The notes beneath the pieces were generated by a model that saw nothing but the letters and a program-made list of their open reading frames with translations, made no database searches and was not told the origin of the DNA. The translations under genes and the position numbers were made by a program. From an uncultured Spirochaetales bacterium (GTDB lineage Bacteria > Spirochaetota > Spirochaetia > Sphaerochaetales > Sphaerochaetaceae), in the NCBI GenBank assembly GCA_934247875.1, contig CAKQJZ010000052.1, positions 1-14,410 of the forward strand: a DNA stretch of 14,410 nucleotides, given 5' to 3'. Shown here one piece after another: positions 1 through 6,877 of the stretch (the stretch's first letter is position 1; each line of letters opens with the position of its first letter).

Positions 1-894
1 GAGATAAAAATGCTCCCACTCTCATTTTCGGAGTTCATAGATTTCCATGGTTTTAAAGTAAAAGAGAAAAAGAACCTAATAGGAGGGATGAAGAGGCAGA
101 TAATAGGAAATGATGGAGAGGAATATGAGATAAGCGATGTATTTAATGCTTATATGCGTTTTGGGGGAATGCCCGGCATAGCTGAAATAGGACTCGACCA
201 AGATAAAGCATTTGCATTATTGGATGGAATTTATTCTACAGTCATAACGAGAGATATTCTTGAGAGAGAAAACTTACGAAGCCAGAAAAGAATCTCTGAT
301 CCTATCCTTTTAAGGAAAATAATAATGTTTCTTGCTGATAATATTGGGAGCAGTATTTCACTCTCATCGATTGGCAACACATTAATGGATGAAGGTCTTC
401 TAGACGAAAAGAAGCGCAAAGGAAAGCCCAGCGCACATACAGTAGAGTCATACGTCAAAGCCCTTCAAGAGTCATATTTCTTCTACGAAATCAAGCGCTT
501 CGATATAAAAGGCAAAGAATTCTTAAGGACTCTTGGAAAGTATTATATAGTAGATATTGGCCTCAGAAATTATCTAATTGGGATACGGGATCGCGACAGA
601 GGCCATGCATTAGAAAATGTTGTTTATTTGGAATTGCTGAGAAGAGGCTATGATGTTGCTATAGGCAAGATCAATACCCAGGAAGTCGATTTCATAGGGG
701 CTAATGCAACTGAAAAACTATATATACAAGTCACAGAATCTATGCTTGGAGAAGAAGTCAGAGAAAGGGAACTAACACCTCTGAAAAAGATACAAGACAA
801 CTATGAAAAGATAGTCTTGTCATTGGATTCAGGATTAGATTCTTCATATGAAGGAATAAGGTCTGTTAATCTAATCGAGTGGCTACTTTCTTAA
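1..894 (+). CDS. ATP-binding protein, DUF4143 C-terminal part (5' partial)
   Basis: The reading frame is open from base 1 (E-I-K, then the Met at 10), so the gene starts upstream of the window and the Met at 10 is internal. The visible text begins with the LPLSFSEF segment. In AAA-type ATPases carrying DUF4143 this segment follows the P-loop ATPase core; Walker A and B would therefore lie outside the window. The rest is DUF4143-like: a helical, winged-helix-like middle (SHTVxSYVKALQESYFFYEI-type region, roughly residues 145-165) and a C-terminal part with LENVVYLELLRRGYDV followed by EVDFI, resembling a PD-(D/E)xK nuclease fold. The family is widespread in gut bacteria as multicopy accessory ATPases of unclear role. 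No terminator is obvious after the stop. The family call is fairly secure; the function is unknown. Confidence 0.8.
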   Translation, partial: EIKMLPLSFSEFIDFHGFKVKEKKNLIGGMKRQIIGNDGEEYEISDVFNAYMRFGGMPGIAEIGLDQDKAFALLDGIYSTVITRDILERENLRSQKRISDPILLRKIIMFLADNIGSSISLSSIGNTLMDEGLLDEKKRKGKPSAHTVESYVKALQESYFFYEIKRFDIKGKEFLRTLGKYYIVDIGLRNYLIGIRDRDRGHALENVVYLELLRRGYDVAIGKINTQEVDFIGANATEKLYIQVTESMLGEEVRERELTPLKKIQDNYEKIVLSLDSGLDSSYEGIRSVNLIEWLLS

Positions 895-942
895 CAAGAG
901 TGAATAATACGATCTTTGAATGAGATTGAGAGCTTGTCTCTA

Positions 943-1325
943 TCATTTGAAACGATACTTCCCTTTTCCATGCCCTTTCACAGGTTCGATAATATCATTC
1001 TCTAATAGTATCTTTATTATCGCTGATGCTCTTGCTGCTTTAATGCCAAGAACAGCCTCGACAAAAGAACGACCAAATAAGTTATTGGCTTTCACTGCAT
1101 CATACAAAGCCAAAAAGTTATTTCGTGTCTTATCATTGACGTCAATGTCCATTATTCTCAGCTGAATGTCTGCTTTTTGTGCATCAATGTCTACTTTTGT
1201 GTGTCAATGTCTACTTTTGGGGCTCCAATGTCTGCTTTTTCAGCAAGAATACCACTTATATGCATTGCACGATTAGAGTGTACGTTTTTCTCATCTAATA
1301 ATAAGTTTCTTAATAATACAAATAG
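943..1325 (-). pseudogene. C-terminal fragment of a winged-helix/AlbA_2- or Fic-type accessory protein, frameshifted
   Basis: The reverse strand from 1152 to 943 encodes 69 residues ending in a winged-helix-like segment (FGRSFVEAVLGIKAARASAII, then IIEPVKGHGKGKYRFK at the stop). That tail is typical of the C-terminus of ATP-binding AlbA_2-type or Fic-type accessory proteins. The coding sense continues upstream of Met 1152 without a stop through heptapeptides such as KADIQLR and VDIDAQK. One 20-bp repeat unit near 1186-1206 then breaks the frame. Shifting frame there recovers VDIDTQK, GAPK and KADI, and the open frame continues to a stop near 1326-1328 with no credible start. It is therefore truncated at the 5' end and carries a 1-base deletion. 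The MBL, sugar and ATPase genes around it are intact. The exact parent family is uncertain. Confidence 0.6.
1144..1247. repeat. 21-bp tandem repeat encoding a heptapeptide, one unit 20 bp
   Basis: The + strand hexamer aatgtc recurs at 1144, 1165, 1186, 1206 and 1227, giving spacings of 21, 21, 20 and 21. Each unit continues as ct(a/g)ctttt plus a variable segment. Read on the - strand the units encode (A/V)DI(D/G/Q)xQK-like heptapeptides inside the pseudogene. The single 20-bp unit lacks one base, apparently in the T run or the TGTGTG stretch, and is the frameshift site. Confidence 0.85.
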
Positions 1326-1358
1326 TCAAATCTAGATTAGTCAAATCGTGATTTGACT
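1324..1358. promoter_or_regulatory. Cluster of three AGTCAAATC half-sites (operator-like palindromes)
   Basis: AGTCAAATC occurs at 1324-1332 and 1339-1347 as direct repeats, and inverted at 1350-1358. The last two form a perfect dyad, AGTCAAATCGTGATTTGACT, with a 2-bp centre. A second palindrome, AATCTAGATT (1329-1338), links the first two copies. The inverted copy contains TTGACT, a good -35 candidate for the ATPase gene that starts at 1388. A protein bound here would cover that promoter. The binding protein is unknown; autoregulation by the ATPase product is only a guess. Confidence 0.6.
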
Positions 1359-1381
1359 TTATGTAATTATTGCAATAACAT
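1353..1381 (+). promoter_or_regulatory. Putative promoter of the ATPase gene at 1388, leaderless
   Basis: TTGACT (1353-1358) and TAACAT (1376-1381) are separated by 17 bp. Transcription would start about 7 bases downstream, at or next to the ATG at 1388. No Shine-Dalgarno-like sequence precedes that ATG (the preceding bases are an A/T-rich ataacataaatat), unlike the clear sites before the sugar-locus genes. A leaderless mRNA is therefore plausible. The -10 match is only 4 of 6. Confidence 0.4.
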
Positions 1382-1387
1382 AAATAT

Positions 1388-2797
1388 ATGAAAAGATTCA
1401 TCGGAAGAAAAAGAGAACTAAGCTTTTTAGAAGAGAAATACTCATCACCAAAAGGAGAGTTGGTATTTCTTTATGGCAGACGCAGAGTCGGAAAGACAGA
1501 GACGCTAAAAGAATTCTGCAAAGACAAGAACTCTATTTTTTATACATGTACGCAAATAGAAGACAAAAAGCAGCTTAAAGCATTCAGCGAAACAGTAAGA
1601 ACTGTCTTTGACAACAACAAATACTTCTCAGTTTTCGATAATTGGGAGAATGCTTTTTCTTCTGTTGTAGATTATCCTCAAAATGAAAATGGCAAAAGAA
1701 TCTTAATTATCGATGAGTTCCCTTATGCCGTTATGGAGAACAATTCAATTGCTTCAATTTTACAAAAAGCATGGGACAGTACTCTAAAGAACGAAAATAT
1801 TCTTATAATCCTATGTGGCAGTTCAATGAGCTTTATCGAGAAAGAGATTCTTAGCGAGAAGAACCCTCTTTATGGCAGAGCTACGGGAATATATAAAATG
1901 GAGGAAATGAGTTTCTTTGAAGCAATCGGCTTCTTGGATGGATATACAAACAAAGAGAAACTCACTGTTTATTCAATTTGCGGAGGTATTCCATACTATT
2001 TGGAACAGTTTGATTCATCTCGAACACTGAAAGAAAATATAATTGCAGCAGTACTAAAGAAAGGCAGTGTTCTATACTCAGAACCAGAGTTTCTATTGCG
2101 TTCTGAGATGAGAGAGCCTAGCCGCTATAACACTATAATTCTCTCTATAGCATTAGGGAAAACCAAATTCTCAGAAATACAGAGTGACACTCTTATCGAA
2201 AAAAGCAAACTCAGCGTATATCTGAAACATTTAATTGAATTGGGCTTAATAGAAAGAGAACTGCCAATATACTCTCCAAGAGGAGAGAAGACCAATCCTC
2301 AAAGAGGAATATACAGAATCAAAAACTCATTCTTCAGATTCTGGTATGCATTTATATTTCCATATATGACGCTTTTGGAATATGGAGATGCTGAAACTGT
2401 TTACACTAAGCTTATTGAGCCAAACTTAGACTATTTTGCATCTCCAGTCTTTGAAGATGTCTGCATTGAGTATCTCAAAAGAAAAAACATGCTGTTGGAG
2501 CTACCATTCATTTTCACAGATATCGGTCGCTGGTGGAATAAAACTACAGAGATAGATGCTATTGCATTAGATAGATCTGGAAACATAATAAGCGCAGAAT
2601 GCAAATACCGAAACAAACAGGCAGACATAGCTGATCTTAAAAGCCATATAGAAAAAGACATCAGCGCGCTCATCAGCAGCAAGAAAAGCAAAGTCTATTA
2701 TTGCTATTTCTCATTCGCAGGCTTTAAAGAAAGTGCAATAGAATTCGCTAAGAAAGAGAATATGACATTGATTACAGGAGAAGATATATTTGCATAA
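1388..2797 (+). CDS. ATP-binding protein, archaeal-ATPase/DUF234 type
   Basis: This is a complete 469-residue P-loop ATPase. Walker A is GRRRVGKT at residues 30-37, Walker B is ILIIDE at 105-110, and a sensor-like CGSSMSF lies at 143-149. A winged-helix-like linker follows in the middle (LSVYLKHLIELGLIERELPI). The C-terminus is DUF234-like and contains EIDAIALD followed by ISAECKYR. This E/D...ExK arrangement is reminiscent of a PD-(D/E)xK nuclease site, as noted for this family. The length suits the family. The biological role of these ATPases is not established; toxin-like or mobile-element-associated roles have been suggested. The gene stands alone between a decayed fragment and the sugar locus, preceded by an AGTCAAATC repeat cluster and with no ribosome binding site. 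It belongs to the accessory part of the window, together with the DUF4143 ATPase at the left edge. Confidence 0.87.
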   Translation: MKRFIGRKRELSFLEEKYSSPKGELVFLYGRRRVGKTETLKEFCKDKNSIFYTCTQIEDKKQLKAFSETVRTVFDNNKYFSVFDNWENAFSSVVDYPQNENGKRILIIDEFPYAVMENNSIASILQKAWDSTLKNENILIILCGSSMSFIEKEILSEKNPLYGRATGIYKMEEMSFFEAIGFLDGYTNKEKLTVYSICGGIPYYLEQFDSSRTLKENIIAAVLKKGSVLYSEPEFLLRSEMREPSRYNTIILSIALGKTKFSEIQSDTLIEKSKLSVYLKHLIELGLIERELPIYSPRGEKTNPQRGIYRIKNSFFRFWYAFIFPYMTLLEYGDAETVYTKLIEPNLDYFASPVFEDVCIEYLKRKNMLLELPFIFTDIGRWWNKTTEIDAIALDRSGNIISAECKYRNKQADIADLKSHIEKDISALISSKKSKVYYCYFSFAGFKESAIEFAKKENMTLITGEDIFA

Positions 2798-2901
2798 ACA
2801 ATATATCAGAGTCGCTATACGCAGCTTAGTATTTCGAATAATACAACACCTTTAAGATGTCATATATCTACCCTATTCTTTTCAGCAAATGAAAATATTT
2901 G

Positions 2902-2931
2902 TTGACAACCAAGAAGACCACATTTTATCAT
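2902..2931 (+). promoter_or_regulatory. Promoter of the gntR-type regulator gene
   Basis: A perfect -35 box TTGACA (2902-2907) and a good -10 box TATCAT (2926-2931) are separated by 18 bp. The expected start of transcription is around 2938, inside the operator-like element that overlaps the end of the -10 box. The ATG follows at 2965, with AAAGG at 2954-2958 as the ribosome site. The geometry fits repression by the gene's own product. Confidence 0.65.
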
Positions 2932-2944
2932 GTTGTCATAACAA
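2930..2944 (+). promoter_or_regulatory. Operator-like element ATGTTGTCATAACAA, copy 1
   Basis: The core TTGTCATAACAA (2933-2944) is a near-palindrome with TTGT/ACAA arms. It overlaps the last bases of the -10 box and the predicted transcription start of the regulator gene. The same 15 bases, with one C/T difference, occur on the opposite strand at 3702-3716 before the permease operon. The shared element flanking a GntR gene is best explained as that regulator's binding site (inference). Confidence 0.6.
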
Positions 2945-2964
2945 GTTGATTTAAAGGCAATTGT

Positions 2965-3675
2965 ATGAAGGATGCACCTAAGTATTCACAGATCATTACG
3001 TACTACCAAGAGCTGATAGAGAAAGGCAAGCTTCAAGAAGAAGAGCAGATGCCTACTGAATCAGAAATCGGAGTACTATTCAATGTAAGCAGAATTACTG
3101 TGCGCCAGGCACTTGATGGACTTCAGCAGCTTGGTTATATCTACAAAGTTCAAGGTAAAGGTAGCTTTGTTTCAAGCAAAAAGACAGGAATGCAGCTCAA
3201 CCAATTGAAGGGTTTCAGTGAAGAGATGAGAAACCTTGGGCTTGAGCCATCAACTATACTTGTTAAGCTTGAGATGATTCATCCTACAGAGAATGTTGCC
3301 AATGCACTTGGAATTGATGCAAGTCAGCAGATTTATGCTATAACAAGAGTCCGCTGTGCCGATAACACAAGAATGGCACTTGAATATGTTCATATACCAT
3401 TCTCACGTTTCCCGGGCCTTGAGAACTATGACCTCACTACTTCCCTATATACTCTTTTAAATGAGAAATACAGATGCTTCACTAGCAAAGCTGTTCAGAG
3501 CATACAAGCAGGTGAAGCTTCAAGAGAAGATGCACGATTGCTTCAGATAAAAGCAGGAGCTCCTGTCTTGAGAATAACCAGGACTACATATACTAGAGAA
3601 GGTGTTCCATTTGAGTATGTAGAGTCTATTTACAGAGGAGATAAATACGTATTCAACGTAACTCTGGAACAGTGA
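2965..3675 (+). CDS. GntR/HutC-family transcriptional regulator
   Basis: This 236-residue regulator has an N-terminal GntR winged helix-turn-helix (about residues 5-70: TESEIGVLFNVSRITVRQAL recognition region, then the GKGSFV wing). A UTRA/chorismate-lyase-like effector domain of the HutC subfamily follows (about 80-230: LKGFSEEMRNLGL, then ITRVRCADNTRMALEYVHIP and the closing IYRGDKYVF). HutC-type regulators usually sense sugar phosphates or small metabolites and repress adjacent catabolic operons. The gene lies directly before an ABC sugar transport and amino-sugar-type operon, with matching operator-like elements before itself and before the operon. It is therefore the likely local repressor, released by a phosphosugar made by the pathway (inference). 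The start is supported by AAAGG at suitable spacing. Confidence 0.9.
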   Translation: MKDAPKYSQIITYYQELIEKGKLQEEEQMPTESEIGVLFNVSRITVRQALDGLQQLGYIYKVQGKGSFVSSKKTGMQLNQLKGFSEEMRNLGLEPSTILVKLEMIHPTENVANALGIDASQQIYAITRVRCADNTRMALEYVHIPFSRFPGLENYDLTTSLYTLLNEKYRCFTSKAVQSIQAGEASREDARLLQIKAGAPVLRITRTTYTREGVPFEYVESIYRGDKYVFNVTLEQ

Positions 3676-3701
3676 GTTTGATTATTTTTTTGAATATATA
3701 T

Positions 3702-3716
3702 TTGTTATAACAACAT
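3702..3716 (-). promoter_or_regulatory. Operator-like element ATGTTGTTATAACAA, copy 2
   Basis: On the + strand this reads TTGTTATAACAACAT. The core TTGTTATAACAA (3702-3713) is a perfect 12-bp palindrome. It lies about 30 bases before the first permease start. Possible promoter boxes overlap it (for example TTGTTA at 3702-3707 with TAATAA at 3726-3731, 18 bp apart), but the promoter assignment is uncertain. It repeats the element at 2930-2944 in inverted orientation. Confidence 0.6.
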
Positions 3717-3746
3717 AACGACTTGTAATAAAGAAAGGACCAGTCA

Positions 3747-4658
3747 ATGAAGACAAAGATAGATAATTCCAGACGAAAACTAACGCTGCAGAAACAGGAA
3801 GCACTGCTCGGATGGCTATTCATAGCGCCAGCACTCATAGGCTTCAGCATCTTCACATTCGGCTCAATGCTCTATTCTCTCTTCTTATCATTCACAGACT
3901 ACAATCTTATGGCAAAGCCTAATATGGTGGGTTTTTCCAACTACATTAAAGCATTCAAAGAAGATCAGTACTTCTATCCATACTTCAGCAATACATTGTT
4001 CTTCGTAGTGACATTGGTTCCTATCGTTTTAGTTTTCTCATTAGCATTAGCGCTTCTGATAAACAAAAAAACTGGTGCAATGACAAAGTTCTACCGTGTT
4101 GCCCTATTCCTGCCATCAATAACTTCTACAGTAGCAATAAGCATGGTATGGATCTGGATTTTCAATCCTGATATGGGCATATTGAACAATATCTTATATG
4201 CACTGGGTGTAAAGAATCCTCCTATGTGGCTCTCTGATCCAAAATGGAGTAAGCCCGCTCTTGTAATAATGCGTGTCTGGCAAATGGGTGGATACTACAT
4301 GATCATGTTCCTTACAGGACTCAAGACCATACCAGAGAACTTATATGAAGCAGCAGATATGGATGGTGCGACTCACAGCCAGAAGCTCAGACTGATTACG
4401 CTGCCAATGCTTGCAAATACAACATTCGTTGTACTCATCATGCTTGTTATCGAAGCTTTCAATATGTTTGAGTCAATATTCATCATGACACAAGGCGGTC
4501 CTGTAGGTTCAACAAGCACCATTATGTACTACATATACGAGCAAGGCTTCATGAACTACAACATGGGCTACGCATCAGCTTTGGCCTGGATATTCTTTGC
4601 AGTGATAATGCTTGTCACATTGATCCAGTATCGCTTCAGAAATGAACAGGAAGGTTAA
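3747..4658 (+). CDS. ABC sugar transporter permease (MalF/UgpA-like)
   Basis: This is a 303-residue inner-membrane permease of the CUT1 carbohydrate ABC family. It has about six hydrophobic segments: the first near residues 21-50, further ones around 83-105, 118-140, 172-190 and 222-242, and a last one near the C-terminus. The cytoplasmic EAA loop that docks the ATPase is clear at residues 201-220 (EAADMDGATHSQKLRLITLP). The N-terminal APALIGFSIF and the RVALFLPS segment are typical of this family. Ribosome site AAAGGA lies at 3734-3739. The gene is first in the transport operon, followed after 2 bases by the second permease. Substrate specificity cannot be read from the permease itself; the downstream enzymes suggest an amino-sugar-containing glycoside. 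Confidence 0.93.
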   Translation: MKTKIDNSRRKLTLQKQEALLGWLFIAPALIGFSIFTFGSMLYSLFLSFTDYNLMAKPNMVGFSNYIKAFKEDQYFYPYFSNTLFFVVTLVPIVLVFSLALALLINKKTGAMTKFYRVALFLPSITSTVAISMVWIWIFNPDMGILNNILYALGVKNPPMWLSDPKWSKPALVIMRVWQMGGYYMIMFLTGLKTIPENLYEAADMDGATHSQKLRLITLPMLANTTFVVLIMLVIEAFNMFESIFIMTQGGPVGSTSTIMYYIYEQGFMNYNMGYASALAWIFFAVIMLVTLIQYRFRNEQEG

Positions 4659-4660
4659 TT

Positions 4661-5521
4661 ATGAATAAGAGATATATGAAGAGAAAAACAAAGCGAATAA
4701 TCAACTACATCATCTTTACAGTCTTCATGCTCGCACTGTGCTTTTCCATGATTTACCCTTTCCTATGGTCTGTGCTCTCATCTTTCAAACCATCATCTCA
4801 GCTCTACTCTGGAAATCCTTTGGAGATGATTCCTCATCCACCAACGACAGCTAACTACACAAGACTTTTCCAGATATTGCCATTTGGAAAGTTTGTAATA
4901 AACTCAGTATTCTTATCGATTGCAATACCAATTGCAATGATTGCTATCGCATCAATCACAGCCTACTCTCTCACAAGATTAAGATTCAGAGGCAGGAACC
5001 TAATATTCATGATGTTTGTTGCTACAATGATGATTCCAAGCCATGTAACGCTGATACCTAACTTCAAGATCATCGTTGATATGAAGCTTACAAACACTTA
5101 TTTAGCACTATTTCTGAATTGCATGTTCACAGGAGCAAATGCATTCAACATATTCTTTTTCAGACAGTTCTTCTTAAGCATACCAAAAGACCTTGAGAAC
5201 TCAGCTATCATCGATGGATGCTCAAGACTTGGCGTATTCTTCAGAATCATAATGCCTAATGCAAAGCCTGCTATTGCAACTACTGCAATACTCTCATTCA
5301 GAAGCGTCTGGAACTCATTCATGTGGCCAATGCTTGTAATCAATGATTATGAGAAGCTGACGCTCACAGTTGGATTGAAATACTTAAAGGAATGGGAACC
5401 TAACTGGGCAGTCTTGATAGCAGGTGCAACACTGAGCATCGTGCCTATCGTCATAGTATTCCTGACATTCCAGAAATACTTCATGTCAACAAACCTCAAC
5501 AGTGGATTTGGCGGCAATTAA
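4661..5521 (+). CDS. ABC sugar transporter permease (MalG/UgpE-like)
   Basis: This 286-residue CUT1 inner-membrane permease is the partner of the upstream MalF-like protein. It has a basic N-terminus, a first membrane segment near residues 13-40, and further segments around 78-104, 112-132, 145-170, 200-218 and 250-272. The EAA-type ATPase-docking loop lies at 179-200 but is degenerate: ENSAIIDGCSRLGVFF replaces the usual EAAxxDGA. It retains the ID-G core, which is common in MalG-type partners. The start follows the previous stop by two bases, with AGGAAGG at 4648-4654 inside the end of the upstream gene, indicating translational coupling. No ABC ATPase gene accompanies the pair, so a shared MsmX/UgpC-type ATPase from elsewhere probably energises it (inference). 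Confidence 0.92.
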   Translation: MNKRYMKRKTKRIINYIIFTVFMLALCFSMIYPFLWSVLSSFKPSSQLYSGNPLEMIPHPPTTANYTRLFQILPFGKFVINSVFLSIAIPIAMIAIASITAYSLTRLRFRGRNLIFMMFVATMMIPSHVTLIPNFKIIVDMKLTNTYLALFLNCMFTGANAFNIFFFRQFFLSIPKDLENSAIIDGCSRLGVFFRIIMPNAKPAIATTAILSFRSVWNSFMWPMLVINDYEKLTLTVGLKYLKEWEPNWAVLIAGATLSIVPIVIVFLTFQKYFMSTNLNSGFGGN

Positions 5522-5529
5522 CTTAGCTA

Positions 5530-5545
5530 TAAGTGCATGCACTTA
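5530..5545. repeat. 16-bp perfect palindrome before the binding-protein gene
   Basis: TAAGTGCATGCACTTA is a perfect palindrome in the 51-base gap between the second permease and the binding-protein gene. ACTTA also occurs at 5521-5525, so the TAAGT arm could pair with either copy, allowing alternative RNA hairpins. There is no T tract, so it is not a classic terminator. It may be an RNA-stability or processing element, or an operator; the sequence does not decide. Confidence 0.5.
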
Positions 5546-5560
5546 ACGATAAAACAAAAT

Positions 5561-5565
5561 GGAGG
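5561..5565 (+). promoter_or_regulatory. Ribosome binding site fixing the start of the substrate-binding protein
   Basis: GGAGG lies 7 bases before the ATG at 5573, which opens a standard signal sequence (MKKLTVILL). The in-frame ATG at 5537 lies inside the palindrome, lacks a ribosome site and would add 12 hydrophilic residues before the signal. It is therefore rejected as the start. Confidence 0.85.
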
Positions 5566-5572
5566 AAATCAA

Positions 5573-6823
5573 ATGAAGAAATTAACAGTCATTCTTCTCA
5601 CTCTCGTACTTCTAACATGCTCTCTCTTTGCTCAAGGCGCAAAGGAAGCGGCAGCAGAAGGTCCCAAAACTCTGAAAGTATATACATGGTGGGACGTTAC
5701 CAAATTCGATCATCTCCAGAAGATGCAGGCAGATTTTGAAGCTGCTAATCCAGATCTGAAGCTTGAATTCGTTACAATCCCAAGCAAATATGCAAATACA
5801 ATGATTACAAAGCTTGCAGCTGGTGAATGCCCAGATGTAATGATGCTTGCTATGGACCAGGTTCCTCGCTATGCACTGAATAACATGCTAAGACCACTTG
5901 ATGATCTTGCAAGCCAGGATTACAAAGACTCATTGTACCCTGTAGTAAAAGATGCACTTACAGTTAATGGCACTCTATATGCAGCAGCTAGAGATATTAC
6001 TCCAAAGGTAATGTTCCTCAATACTAAGATGTTTGCAGATGCAGGTATTCCACTCCCATCTGATACATGGACAATGGATGAGTTTGTAGAGATTGCAAAG
6101 AAGCTCACAAAGGGAACAGGCTCTGATGCACAGTGGGGTTATTACTGGAAGAACTACACAGACCAGACATTCGCAATGATTGCAGCATTCGGCGGCAAGC
6201 TATATAGCGCAGATGGAAAGTCTAGCGTTCTATCAACAGATCAGAATACTCAGAAAGCTATGAAGTTTATGTACGATCTATATAACACATATAAAGTATG
6301 CCCATCAGCAGCACAGGCAGCTCAGTTCGGAGACAATGAGTTCTCATCATTCATGGCTAATAAAGTAGCTATGCAGATTGGCGCACTCTCAACAGCAAGC
6401 CAGCTAGATGCAGCAGGTGTTTCATATACAGCTCTTCCAATGCCATATGTTAATGGAATAAGCCAGACATCATCATTCGTAAACACATGGGTTATTCCTG
6501 CAACAGCTAAGAATCCTGAGCTCTCATGGAGAGTTGTTGAGTTCTTATCAGGTAAGGAAGGACAGCAGATTGCTCTTGATATGAACTTTGGTCTTCCAGC
6601 ATCAACACTTGTTGATACAACAGCATTCGAAGCAAAGACTCCTTTCAATAAGTACTTTGTTCAGGCTCTCAAGACAGCAGTTCCATACCCAACAAACATC
6701 AATGGTTCTGAGTTCCAGAATCTATTCCAGAAAGAGTGCGAATCTCTCTGGGCTGGACTTATCACACCAGAAGAATTTGCTCGTCGTGTAGATGAACAGG
6801 CAAAACCAATCCTGAATAAATAA
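5573..6823 (+). CDS. ABC sugar transporter substrate-binding protein (SBP family 1)
   Basis: This 416-residue exported solute-binding protein belongs to the extracellular family 1 (MalE/UgpB-like) that serves CUT1 sugar transporters. The signal is a KK start, a hydrophobic core (residues 4-15), then Cys16 and LFA at 18-20 followed by QGAKEA. Cleavage after Ala20 looks possible; Cys16 preceded by LLT could instead be a loose spirochaete-type lipobox. Conserved family features include KVYTWWDVTKFDHLQKM near the mature N-terminus, LEFVTIPSKY, and the WVIPATAKNPELSWRVVEFL segment (about 315-335). The protein should capture the substrate outside the membrane and deliver it to the two permeases encoded just upstream. 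A hairpin follows the gene. The ligand is unknown; by context it is probably a small glycoside. Confidence 0.93.
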   Translation: MKKLTVILLTLVLLTCSLFAQGAKEAAAEGPKTLKVYTWWDVTKFDHLQKMQADFEAANPDLKLEFVTIPSKYANTMITKLAAGECPDVMMLAMDQVPRYALNNMLRPLDDLASQDYKDSLYPVVKDALTVNGTLYAAARDITPKVMFLNTKMFADAGIPLPSDTWTMDEFVEIAKKLTKGTGSDAQWGYYWKNYTDQTFAMIAAFGGKLYSADGKSSVLSTDQNTQKAMKFMYDLYNTYKVCPSAAQAAQFGDNEFSSFMANKVAMQIGALSTASQLDAAGVSYTALPMPYVNGISQTSSFVNTWVIPATAKNPELSWRVVEFLSGKEGQQIALDMNFGLPASTLVDTTAFEAKTPFNKYFVQALKTAVPYPTNINGSEFQNLFQKECESLWAGLITPEEFARRVDEQAKPILNK

Positions 6824-6837
6824 GAAAGACTGTGAAG

Positions 6838-6859
6838 AGGCGGCACCTCGCCGCCTTTT
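6838..6859 (+). terminator. Hairpin with short T run after the binding-protein gene
   Basis: AGGCGGC and GCCGCCT (6838-6844 and 6850-6856) form a GC-rich 7-bp stem with a 5-base loop, ACCTC. TTTT follows at 6856-6859, the first T belonging to the stem. The strong ribosome site of the next gene follows immediately. It may act as a partial terminator or 3' mRNA stabiliser, so that more binding protein than enzyme is made. This is common for SBP genes. Confidence 0.7.
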
Positions 6860-6877
6860 CAACAAAAGGAGGAACAC

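Noticed and set aside
924..944. Imperfect stem (GAT-t-GAGA ... TCTC-t-ATC) after the DUF4143 ATPase gene
   Set aside because: Short, with an internal mismatch and no T run; too weak to call a terminator.
920..1165. Forward ORF of 81 residues opposite the fragment
   Set aside because: It is antisense to the recognisable reverse-strand winged-helix tail, has low-complexity text and no ribosome site.
1144..1247. Regular 21-bp repeats resembling a short CRISPR array
   Set aside because: Units are contiguous with no unique spacers, and they encode a heptapeptide in frame with a winged-helix tail; this is a coding tandem repeat.
2840..2905. Short dyads GTATT/AATAC and CAAAT/ATTTG before the GntR gene
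   Set aside because: Arms are only 5 bp in A/T-rich sequence and are expected by chance.
5533..5739. Forward ORF of 68 residues overlapping the start of the binding-protein gene, and the ATG at 5537
   Set aside because: The 68-residue frame is a shadow; the ATG at 5537 lacks a ribosome site, whereas the ATG at 5573 has GGAGG and opens the signal sequence.
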